A stretch of DNA of 5,073 nucleotides from the NCBI GenBank assembly GCA_903868455.1, contig CAIPVK010000291.1:1-5073 (forward strand). The letters run 5' to 3'. Below, piece after piece: positions 1 to 4,436 of this stretch. The position numbers and the translations under genes were made by a program. Source of the stretch: an uncultured Opitutia bacterium. GTDB taxonomy: Bacteria > Verrucomicrobiota > Verrucomicrobiia > Opitutales > UBA953. How positions within the stretch are numbered: position 1 is the stretch's first letter; every line of letters begins with the position of its first letter. The notes under the pieces were generated by a model. The model worked only from the letters and a program-made list of their open reading frames with translations. It was not told the origin of the DNA and ran no database searches.

Positions 1-473
1 AGCGCCTCGAGGGTCACGCCGCAGGTGAGGGCGGCGTCGCCGATCACGGCCACCACGTGGCTCGGCTCGCGGAGCCGGTCGCGCGCGTTGGCGAAGCCGA
101 CCGCGGCGGAGAGCGCGGTGCCGGCGTGGCCGGCGCCGAAGGCGTCGTGCGGGCTCTCGTCGCGGTTGAGGAAGCCGCTCAGGCCGCCCGTCTGGCGGAT
201 GCGGCCGAAGTCCTCGCCGCCGCGGCCGGTGAGGAGCTTGTGCACGTAGCCCTGGTGGGCGACGTCGAAGACGAACTTGTCGCGCGGGGTCTCGAAGACG
301 CGGTGGAGGGCGAGGGTCAGCTCGACCACGCCGAGGTTGGGGCCGACGTGCCCGCCGTTGCGGGCCGTGACCTCGATGAGGCGCGCGCGGATCTCGGCGG
401 CGAGCTCCGGCAGGCGGTCGGCGGGCAGGCCGCGGACGTCCTCCGGACCGCGGATGGAGGGCAGCAGGGCCAT
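1..473 (-). CDS. dxs: 1-deoxy-D-xylulose-5-phosphate synthase, N-terminal part (runs off the left edge)
   Basis: Dxs is a cytoplasmic ThDP enzyme that condenses pyruvate with glyceraldehyde 3-phosphate, the first step of the MEP isoprenoid pathway. The window holds the first 157 codons of a protein usually about 620-640 residues long. Visible motifs are GGHVGPNLGVVELTLALH (residues 40-57, with the conserved His42), DVAHQGYVHKLLTGR (70-84, His73), GGLSGFLNRDESPHDAFGAGHAGTALSAA (about 96-124) and the start of the ThDP site, VIGDAALTCG (143-152). The usual GDG triplet reads GDA here, and AHQGYVHK replaces the proteobacterial GHQAYPHK; I think both are lineage variants. The Asn that ends the ThDP motif lies outside the window. 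The ATG at 473 lies 2 bases after the xseB stop, with a GAGG-containing stretch about 12 bases upstream, so translation is probably coupled. The xseB-dxs order is also common in Proteobacteria, where ispA often lies between them. Confidence 0.95.
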   Translation of the reverse strand, partial: MALLPSIRGPEDVRGLPADRLPELAAEIRARLIEVTARNGGHVGPNLGVVELTLALHRVFETPRDKFVFDVAHQGYVHKLLTGRGGEDFGRIRQTGGLSGFLNRDESPHDAFGAGHAGTALSAAVGFANARDRLREPSHVVAVIGDAALTCGVTLEA

Positions 474-475
474 GG

Positions 476-724
476 TCAGGCCGCCTCGTCCTCGTCGCCC
501 TCGGCCTCGCCGTCGCCGCCCAGCTCGCGGATCCGGAGCTCGGCGGCGCCGAGCTTCTCCTCGCAGGACTGGAGGAGGCGCATGCCCTCCTCGTAGCGGG
601 CGACCAGCGTGTCGAGGGGCACCTCGCCGTCCTCCATCGACTCGACGATGGCCTCGAGGCGGGCCATGGCCTCCTCGAGGGACAGGTCGTCGGCGGGCTT
701 GGGCGACTTCTTCGCGGCGCTCAT
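476..724 (-). CDS. xseB: exodeoxyribonuclease VII small subunit
   Basis: XseB is the small subunit of exonuclease VII, a cytoplasmic nuclease that degrades single-stranded DNA to oligonucleotides. Several XseB chains bind the catalytic XseA, which is not in this window. The 82-residue length is normal for the family. Residues 14-68 carry the helical-hairpin signature: LSLEEAMARLEAIVESMEDGEVPLDTL followed by YEEGMRLLQSCEEKLGAAELRI. A short basic N-terminus (KKSPK) and an acidic tail (EAEGDEDEAA) flank it; the tail is lineage-specific padding. The ATG at 724 follows the upstream yggU stop by 47 bases, and a GGGG/CCCC hairpin (725-739) sits immediately before it. The stop is 2 bases from the dxs start. 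It is the third gene of the M42-yggU-xseB-dxs operon. Confidence 0.94.
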   Translation of the reverse strand: MSAAKKSPKPADDLSLEEAMARLEAIVESMEDGEVPLDTLVARYEEGMRLLQSCEEKLGAAELRIRELGGDGEAEGDEDEAA

Positions 725-771
725 GGGGGCACAATCCCCGCCCCGCCGACGGGGGCAAGCGGGAAGCGGTG

Positions 772-1038
772 TCAGCCGAGGAGCCGGGCCTCCGCCTCGG
801 CCGCGTCCAGCCCCTCCACGGCCACGGCCTTGCGCGGGGAGGCCGCGCCGGCGACCAGCGTGACGGCCCGCCGCGGCAGGCCCAGCCGCCCGGCGAGGAA
901 GGCCAGCAGGGCCGCGTTGGCCGCGCCGGACTCGGGAGGCGCGGCCACCCGGACCTTGAGGGCGTCGCCCAGTCGACCCGCGACCTCGGTGCGGGACGCG
1001 CCGGGGACGACGCGGAGGCTGAGGCGGCAGGAGGCCAA
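772..1038 (-). CDS. yggU: YggU/DUF167 (UPF0235) family small protein, TTG start
   Basis: This is an 88-residue protein of the widespread DUF167 family, whose biochemical role is not established. The family signature is clear: VVPGASRTEVAGRLGDALKVRVAAPPESGAANAALLAFLAGRLGL at about residues 10-54, followed by the strand VTLVAGAASPRKAVAVEGL. This fits the small alpha/beta fold known from structures of family members. The start is inferred to be TTG at 1038-1036. No ATG or GTG lies nearby in frame that keeps the first strand, and the TTG falls 2 bases after the stop of the M42 peptidase gene, the same spacing as xseB-dxs. There is no obvious Shine-Dalgarno, so coupled re-initiation is likely. It lies second in the operon. 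Confidence 0.9.
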   Translation of the reverse strand: MASCRLSLRVVPGASRTEVAGRLGDALKVRVAAPPESGAANAALLAFLAGRLGLPRRAVTLVAGAASPRKAVAVEGLDAAEAEARLLG

Positions 1039-1040
1039 GC

Positions 1041-2135
1041 TCAGCCGAAGCGGACCAGCCCGGCGACCGCGGCGGCGTCGAGGCGGCGGACCATCGCCTG
1101 GGCGAGGTCGACGGTCGCGAGCAGGTCCGCCGTGTCCAGGACGGCGTGGTGGGTGTGGATGTAGCGCGCGGGGACGCCGAGGACGATCACCGGGCAGCCG
1201 AGACCGTGGCGCTGGAAGGACCGCGCGTCGGTGCCCCCCGTGCGTCGGACCGTCACCTGGTGCGGGATGCCCTCCTGCTCGGCGGCGACGACCGCGAGGT
1301 CGAGCAGGCGCGGGCTCATGATGGCGGTCGGGTCGTAGGCGCGGATCTGCACGCCCTTGCCGAGCGCGCCCTGGGCCGAGGCCGGGCTCATGCCGGGAAG
1401 GTCGTCGGCCGGCGGGCCCTCAAGCACGATGACCACGTCGGCTTCGGCGAGCCGCGCGGCCGTCTCGGCGCCGCGGCAGCCGACCTCCTCCTGCACGGTG
1501 GCGAGCGCGAGGACGTCGCAAGGCGGGGGCGCGGACGCCTCGTCGAGCTCGCGCGTGGCGAGCGCGAGGGCCGCCATGCCCGCGCGGTTGTCGAAGGCCT
1601 TGCCGGCGACGAGCCCGGGCTCGGCGAGCGGGGCGAAGGGTCCGTCGGGGACCACGGGGTCGCCGAGGCGCACGCCGGCGGCGTGGGCGCCGGCGCGGGA
1701 GCGCGCGCCGATGTCGACGAGGAGGCGGTCGACGGACGCGGCCTGCTGGCCGCCTTGGTGGGGCGGCAGGGCGCCGACCACGCCCACGATCTCGCGTCCG
1801 GTGGAGCGGCAGAGGACGCGGAGCCGTTGCGCGGCGAGGACGCCGTCGGGCCAGCCGCCGAGCGGCGCGAGGCGAAGGAAGCCGTCGGGCGTGATCTCCT
1901 GCACGAGAAAGCCGACCTCGTCCATGTGCGCGGTCAGGACGACCTTGGGGCCCTTGCCCGCGCGCGGCGAGGCCAGCAGGGTCGAGCCGAGGCGGTCGAA
2001 GCTCGGCCGACGGGCGGGCAGCTCGCGCAGGAGGAGCGCGCGGACGGCGTCCTCATGGCCGGGCGCGCCATGGGCCTGGGAAAAGGCCTGGAGCAGGCGG
2101 GTGGCCTCGGTCAGGCGGGGAGAATCGGAAGGCAT
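1041..2135 (-). CDS. M42 family metallopeptidase (glutamyl aminopeptidase / FrvX-like)
   Basis: This is a cytoplasmic dinuclear metal aminopeptidase of the M42 family, which trims N-terminal residues from peptides and usually forms a dodecameric shell. At 364 residues it matches the usual length of about 350. Likely metal or catalytic residues are all present: VVLTAHMDEVGF (His70, Asp72), AFDNRAG (Asp182, bridging), VQEEVGCRGA (Glu216 as general base, Glu217 as ligand), VIVLEGPPADDLPG (Glu239 where many members have Asp) and RYIHTHH (His327). TGGTDARSF (299-307) is the usual substrate-side loop. I chose ATG 2135. The frame stays open to 2378, but the extra 81 residues are low-complexity translation of the upstream heptamer repeats and have no family counterpart. 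No Shine-Dalgarno is visible. A weak promoter-like pair lies upstream on the minus strand (TTGCCC at 2170-2165, CACTAT at 2148-2143, spacer 16), which would give almost no leader. It is the first gene of the operon with yggU, xseB and dxs. The exact substrate cannot be read from the sequence. Confidence 0.93.
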   Translation of the reverse strand: MPSDSPRLTEATRLLQAFSQAHGAPGHEDAVRALLLRELPARRPSFDRLGSTLLASPRAGKGPKVVLTAHMDEVGFLVQEITPDGFLRLAPLGGWPDGVLAAQRLRVLCRSTGREIVGVVGALPPHQGGQQAASVDRLLVDIGARSRAGAHAAGVRLGDPVVPDGPFAPLAEPGLVAGKAFDNRAGMAALALATRELDEASAPPPCDVLALATVQEEVGCRGAETAARLAEADVVIVLEGPPADDLPGMSPASAQGALGKGVQIRAYDPTAIMSPRLLDLAVVAAEQEGIPHQVTVRRTGGTDARSFQRHGLGCPVIVLGVPARYIHTHHAVLDTADLLATVDLAQAMVRRLDAAAVAGLVRFG

Positions 2136-2181
2136 GGGGACGATAGTGGAACGGCGGACGGGAAGGGCAAGGAGGAGGAGA

Positions 2182-2216
2182 GGGGAGCGGGGAGTGGGGA
2201 GCGAGGAGCGGGGAGT
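2182..2216 (+). repeat. heptamer tandem array, 5 units, left arm
   Basis: There are five uninterrupted 7-bp units of consensus GRGGAGY: GGGGAGC, GGGGAGT, GGGGAGC, GAGGAGC, GGGGAGT. They are preceded by a GGAGGAGGAGA run. The array lies 47-81 bases upstream of the M42 start, in the opposite orientation to the array at 2335-2383. Four GGGG runs (2182, 2189, 2196, 2210) with loops of 3, 3 and 10 bases fit a G-quadruplex motif on the plus strand. The function is unknown. Heptanucleotide STRR repeats of heterocystous cyanobacteria are a loose analogy in form only. Confidence 0.85.
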
Positions 2217-2222
2217 CATCAG

Positions 2223-2249
2223 CGGTACGGCGGGGTCCGCGGGGTCGGC
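2223..2249 (-). repeat. three imperfect 9-bp direct repeats
   Basis: Read on the minus strand, the units are GCCGACCCC (2249-2241), GCGGACCCC (2240-2232) and GCCGTACCG (2231-2223). The third unit is diverged. If translated it would give a DPADPAVP-like run, but there is no sign that it is coding. It adds to the mosaic of short repeats in this spacer. Confidence 0.5.
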
Positions 2250-2271
2250 GGGCGAGTCCTCGCTGCGCTCG

Positions 2272-2289
2272 GTTTCTTTTGAGAGAAAC
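2272..2289. other. 6-bp hairpin in the exbD-M42 spacer
   Basis: GTTTCT (2272-2277) pairs perfectly with AGAAAC (2284-2289) across a 6-base loop. The stem is AT-containing and short, so its stability would be modest. There is no T-run after it on either strand, so it is not a standard intrinsic terminator. Confidence 0.4.
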
Positions 2290-2296
2290 TCCGGAG

Positions 2297-2321
2297 GTTG
2301 CCGTGGATCTTTTGCGGCAAC
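2297..2321. terminator. 7-bp GC hairpin after exbD, possible transcript end
   Basis: GTTGCCG (2297-2303) pairs perfectly with CGGCAAC (2315-2321) around an 11-base loop, and GGAGG/CCTCC (2293-2297 and about 2330-2334) can close a looser outer stem. It lies about 55-80 bases after the exbD stop, where a transcript end would be expected. No U-tract follows in the minus direction, so it could instead be a stabilising 3' structure or an unrelated palindrome. The hairpin is directly visible; the terminator role is inference. Confidence 0.3.
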
Positions 2322-2334
2322 GCATCCCGCCTCC

Positions 2335-2383
2335 ACTTCCCGCCCCTCACTCCCCACTCCTCGATTCCCGCTCCTCACTCCCC
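2335..2383 (-). repeat. heptamer tandem array, 7 units, right arm, overlapping the exbD 3' end
   Basis: Read on the minus strand from 2383, seven consecutive 7-bp units occur: GGGGAGT, GAGGAGC, GGGAATC, GAGGAGT, GGGGAGT, GAGGGGC, GGGAAGT. It is the same family as the 2182-2216 array in inverted orientation; a 33-base alignment of the two arms matches at 27 positions by eye. The first unit contains the last exbD codon, and the exbD TGA (2377-2375) spans the junction of units 1 and 2. A second TGA arises at the unit 5/6 junction (2349-2347). Confidence 0.85.
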
Positions 2384-2770
2384 CTTGCGCGCCTGGATCC
2401 TGACCGCCGCCCCCGCGAGCACCGCGGCGTCGACCGCGCGGACGGTGTCGCCGGTGGAGGCGCGCTCGTCGGCGACCACCACCACCTCCTTGGCCGGACG
2501 GTCGGCGAGGGCCGACCTGAGGGCGGCGCCCAGGCCGTCGCGCGACACGGGCTTGGCGTCGACGAAGAGGGCGCCCTTGGCGTCGACCGCGACGACCACC
2601 GCGCCCGCCAGCGAGGTCTCGGCGGCCGAGGCGGCGGCGGGGGGCGTGACCTGCAGGGCGCGCGGGTCGTTGGCCCGCAAGGTGACGAGCAGGAAGAACA
2701 CCATCACCACCAGCACGTCGAGCAAGGGCACGACGTTGATGACGGCGCGGCGGAGGCGGACGGACGTCAT
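2375..2770 (-). CDS. exbD: ExbD/TolR family biopolymer transport protein
   Basis: This 131-residue protein is the single-pass partner of an ExbB proton channel. Together they use the proton motive force to energise TonB-type outer-membrane transport or a Tol-like envelope function. A short cytoplasmic N-terminus (MTSVRLRR) leads into one transmembrane helix at about 10-30, with the family motif INVVPLLDVLVVMVFFLLV. Asp18 matches the proton-carrying Asp of ExbD/TolR. Residues about 45-127 form the small periplasmic alpha/beta domain (VVVAVDAKGALFVDAKPVSRDGL, then KEVVVVADERASTGDTVRAVDAAVLAGA), which is the normal layout. The ATG at 2770 overlaps the exbB stop by four bases (ATGA), so the two are translationally coupled. 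The last codon and the TGA lie inside a heptamer repeat array, giving the tail RKGE. No tonB or tolB is in the window, so the ExbD and TolR roles cannot be separated. Confidence 0.92.
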   Translation of the reverse strand: MTSVRLRRAVINVVPLLDVLVVMVFFLLVTLRANDPRALQVTPPAAASAAETSLAGAVVVAVDAKGALFVDAKPVSRDGLGAALRSALADRPAKEVVVVADERASTGDTVRAVDAAVLAGAAVRIQARKGE

Positions 2771-3318
2771 GCGCGGGGCGCGCGCTCGAGCGCCTCGACG
2801 AGGAGCCCGATGCGGGCGGCGACGACCTCGACGCGGCGGGCGAGCCAGTTGGCCGCGAGCTGGGCCGGGATGGCGACGCCCAGTCCGATCATGGTCGTGC
2901 TGAGCGCGAGGCCGAAGCCCTCGGTGAGGCGCTCGGGGCCGGGCAGGCCGCCGCCCGTGAACAGGCCGGCGAGCCCGACGACGGTGCCGAGTAGGCCGAG
3001 CAAGGGGGCGAGGGCCACCGCGGAATCGAGGAGGAAGACGCCGCGCTGGAGGCGGACGACCTCGGCCGCGGCGAGGGCGCGGAGCCCCTCGGCGGTGGCG
3101 CCGGCCTTCCAGGCCGCGACCAGGCGGCCCGCGGGCGTCTCGGGCGAGGCGGCGGGGAGCCGTCCCTCCCGCGCCGCGGCGAGGACGGCGTCATCGAGCG
3201 TGCGGGCGTCGCGGAGGGCGAGGGCGCGCTCGATCGTCACATAGGCGGCGACGCACGAGCAGGCCCCGAGCGGCCAGACGAACCCGCCGGCGGCGTCGAG
3301 AAGGGAGGTCGGCTCCAT
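2767..3318 (-). CDS. exbB: MotA/TolQ/ExbB proton channel family protein
   Basis: This is the inner-membrane channel subunit that forms a pentamer around ExbD helices. Counted from the chosen ATG the protein has 183 residues, slightly short but within the range of compact ExbB proteins. There are three transmembrane segments: about 11-28 (GGFVWPLGACSCVAAYV), about 97-121 (LDSAVALAPLLGLLGTVVGLAGLF) and about 136-159 (GLALSTTMIGLGVAIPAQLAANWL). The last two carry the family hallmarks PLLGLLGTVVGL and ALSTTMIGLGVAIPA. The cytoplasmic loop at about 30-95 is Ala/Arg-rich. ATG 3318 is preferred to an in-frame GTG at 3342, because the extra eight residues (GCRLNHR-type) do not look like the short periplasmic N-terminus expected. 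No Shine-Dalgarno or clear promoter is visible; upstream lies the degenerate octamer array, so co-transcription from pgl is possible. Confidence 0.92.
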   Translation of the reverse strand: MEPTSLLDAAGGFVWPLGACSCVAAYVTIERALALRDARTLDDAVLAAAREGRLPAASPETPAGRLVAAWKAGATAEGLRALAAAEVVRLQRGVFLLDSAVALAPLLGLLGTVVGLAGLFTGGGLPGPERLTEGFGLALSTTMIGLGVAIPAQLAANWLARRVEVVAARIGLLVEALERAPRA

Positions 3319-3356
3319 GCGATGATTGAGACGACACCCCACCCTTCCGCAACCCT

Positions 3357-3449
3357 TTCATCCCTTCATATCTTCGTCCCTTTAATCCCTTCATCCTTTC
3401 ATCCCTTCGTCTTTCAGTCCCCTTCCCCATTTTAGTCCCCTTCGTCCTC
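3357..3449 (-). repeat. degenerate octamer array upstream of exbB
   Basis: On the minus strand this is a run of about ten units related to GGGATGAA, with lengths from 7 to 11 bases. Clear units include GGGATGAA (3364-3357), GATATGAA (3372-3365), GGGACGAA (3380-3373) and GGGATTAAA (3389-3381). Units toward 3449 are more diverged (GGGGACTGAAA, GGGGACTAAAA, GAGGACGAA). It is the same family as the array at 3534-3597 but older or less constrained: some units have CGA where the other array always has a stop triplet. It ends about 40 bases before the exbB start. Confidence 0.75.
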
Positions 3450-3511
3450 TTAGTCAGTTCACCCACCCTCCAGCCCACGGCCGTCTCGGCGAGCCAGCCC
3501 CACCTTCACCC

Positions 3512-3529
3512 CTCCTCCGCCTCCTCCGC
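3512..3529 (-). repeat. two 9-bp GCGGAGGAG units between the octamer arrays
   Basis: CTCCTCCGC occurs twice in direct succession on the plus strand (3512-3520 and 3521-3529), which reads GCGGAGGAG twice on the minus strand. It immediately follows the octamer array in the pgl transcript direction. The surrounding stretch 3450-3533 holds no gene and is otherwise GC-rich spacer. Confidence 0.6.
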
Positions 3530-3533
3530 ATCC

Positions 3534-3597
3534 TTCACCCCTTCATCTCTTCAATCCTTCATCCCTTTAATCCTTCACCCCTTCATCCCTTCAATCC
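3534..3597 (-). repeat. octamer tandem array, 8 units in exact 8-bp register, at the pgl 3' end
   Basis: Reading the minus strand from 3597, the units are GGATTGAA, GGGATGAA, GGGGTGAA, GGATTAAA, GGGATGAA, GGATTGAA, GAGATGAA and GGGGTGAA, with no insertion or deletion. Positions 5-7 of every unit form a stop triplet: TGA in seven and TAA in one. Because 8 is not a multiple of 3, successive stops fall in different frames, so three units close all frames. The pgl stop (3585-3583) is the one in unit 2. Three units also contain ATGA, an overlapping start and stop. The function is unknown. Confidence 0.9.
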
Positions 3598-4311
3598 CTC
3601 CGCCGCCGCCGCGTCGACCAACCATTCGACCCGCGCGGCGAGCCCTCGCAGCACCTGCCCGGGATGGCGTGAGAGCTCGACGACGGGATCGGCGCAGACC
3701 GCGCGCAGGGCCGGCGCCTTGGCGGCGCCGGAGGCGAGCAACAGGATGCGATCGCAGAGCGCCAAGCCGGAAGGGGTGAGGGTCAGCCTCCAGCCGCGGC
3801 CCGGCCACTCCGTCGCCGCGAAGCGCGAGGCGCCGTCGGCCGCGGTCAGCGGGCAGCCCGGCCAGAGCGAGGCGATATGCGAGTCGTCGCCCATGCCGAG
3901 CACGCAGAGGTCGAAGACGCGCTCGCGGCCGGCCACGCGCCAGAAACGCTCGTAGGCGGCGGCGGCCTCGGCCGGAGGGAGGTCGACCGGCCAGGGGAAG
4001 CGGCGGGCCGAGGGAATGCCGAGGGGATCGAGCAGGCCGCGCGCGAGGTTGCCGAAGTTCGAGTCGGGGGAATCGAGGGGGACGCAACGCTCGTCGCTCA
4101 CATGCCAGTCGACCCGGGCCAGGGCGTCCGAGGTCAGCGCCCGGGTCTCGACCGCCCATCGGAAGAACGCCTTCGGGGTCGACCCGCCGCTCATGGCGAC
4201 GGACGGATGGGGCCCCGGGAGGGCGTTGATGCGGGCGGCGAGCTCGGAGAAGGCGGCCTCCTGGGAGAGCACGTGGACGGCTCCGGCGAGGGTCTTGAGA
4301 GGGGCGGACAT
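3583..4311 (-). CDS. pgl: 6-phosphogluconolactonase (DevB/Pgl type)
   Basis: Pgl hydrolyses 6-phosphogluconolactone to 6-phosphogluconate in the oxidative pentose phosphate pathway, in the cytoplasm. The protein has 242 residues, normal for the DevB-type family (glucosamine-6-phosphate isomerase/6-phosphogluconolactonase fold). Motifs are VAMSGGSTPKAFFRW (38-52, sugar-phosphate loop), WHVSDERCVPLDSPDSNFGN (69-88), FDLCVLGMGDDSHIASLWPG (133-152), RLTLTPSGL (175-183) and ILLLASGAAKAPAL (189-202). The usual GxDGH reads GDDSH, so Gly is replaced by Ser144 while His145 is kept. I chose ATG 4311 because the family's first strand follows at once; an in-frame ATG at 4359 would add 16 Pro-rich residues (DFPLPSPAPANQP) and a GTG at 4380 more still. 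No Shine-Dalgarno is evident. The final codons (EGLKG) and the stop come from the octamer array, so the natural protein probably ends near AAAA at 235-238. The gene is divergent from the pilin-like gene. Confidence 0.9.
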   Translation of the reverse strand: MSAPLKTLAGAVHVLSQEAAFSELAARINALPGPHPSVAMSGGSTPKAFFRWAVETRALTSDALARVDWHVSDERCVPLDSPDSNFGNLARGLLDPLGIPSARRFPWPVDLPPAEAAAAYERFWRVAGRERVFDLCVLGMGDDSHIASLWPGCPLTAADGASRFAATEWPGRGWRLTLTPSGLALCDRILLLASGAAKAPALRAVCADPVVELSRHPGQVLRGLAARVEWLVDAAAAEGLKG

Positions 4312-4436
4312 GTCCCGAGGTTGGTTCGCGGGCGCGGGGCTCGGAAGGGGAAAATCCATCTGGCAACAAAAACTGCCCACCCCCTTTGGGCGACCGACCT
4401 TTCCTTATGTCGGGAATTGGACACAATTATAGGCTA
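4312..4436. promoter_or_regulatory. divergent intergenic region between pgl and the pilin-like gene
   Basis: These 125 bases separate two divergent starts and should hold promoters for both. An AT-rich island at about 4396-4436 stands out from the GC-rich surroundings. It contains TTCCTT (4401-4406) and AATTAT (4425-4430), spaced by 18 bases on the plus strand; these are weak matches to -35 and -10 elements that would give a nearly leaderless pilin-like mRNA. No operator-like palindrome is obvious. Confidence 0.45.
4426..4431 (-). promoter_or_regulatory. candidate -10 element for pgl
   Basis: The minus strand reads TATAAT, an exact match to the bacterial -10 consensus, in a rare AT-rich patch. 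It lies 114 bases before the chosen pgl ATG (4311) and 66 before the alternative ATG (4359). I see no matching -35 element 16-18 bases upstream, where the sequence is GC-rich and already inside the divergent gene. The same bases could instead serve the plus-strand gene. Confidence 0.35.

Larger units (their letters stand above)
2217..2334. other. intergenic core between inverted heptamer arrays
   Basis: These 118 bases separate the two opposed heptamer arrays and hold no gene I can support. On the minus strand, three imperfect 9-bp units (about GCCGACCCC, 2249-2223) are followed, away from exbD, by the right end of the left heptamer array. Two small hairpins (2272-2289 and 2297-2321) lie in its exbD-proximal half. 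It is locally more AT-containing than the flanks (TTTCTTTTGAGAGAAAC, GGATCTTTTG). It sits after exbD and before the M42 gene, so it should hold the end of the first transcript and possibly the promoter of the second. Confidence 0.5.

Noticed and set aside
1146..2282. Long plus-strand open frame (378 codons) opposite the M42 gene
   Set aside because: It is an antisense shadow produced by high GC. The composition is Arg/Gly/Ala-rich with no family motif, while the minus strand has clear catalytic motifs.
2136..2378. N-terminal extension of the M42 peptidase by 81 residues
   Set aside because: The extension translates the heptamer arrays and overlaps the exbD stop region. The family starts near ATG 2135.
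2182..2383. Insertion sequence with terminal inverted repeats
   Set aside because: No transposase frame, no target duplication and only 118 bases between the arms. A small non-autonomous element remains possible and is listed as a finding, not as a mobile element.
3191..3478. Minus-strand frame of 95 codons across the octamer array into exbB
   Set aside because: Its first half is repeat translation (MKGLKG-like) and its second half reads exbB out of frame.
3343..3600. CRISPR-like array
   Set aside because: Units are 7-9 bases in direct succession without unique spacers, so it is a microsatellite-type array and not CRISPR.
3575..4426. Alternative 283-codon frame over pgl
   Set aside because: It is out of frame with the Pgl motifs. 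It ends 8 bases after the pgl stop only because the next octamer carries a stop in that frame.
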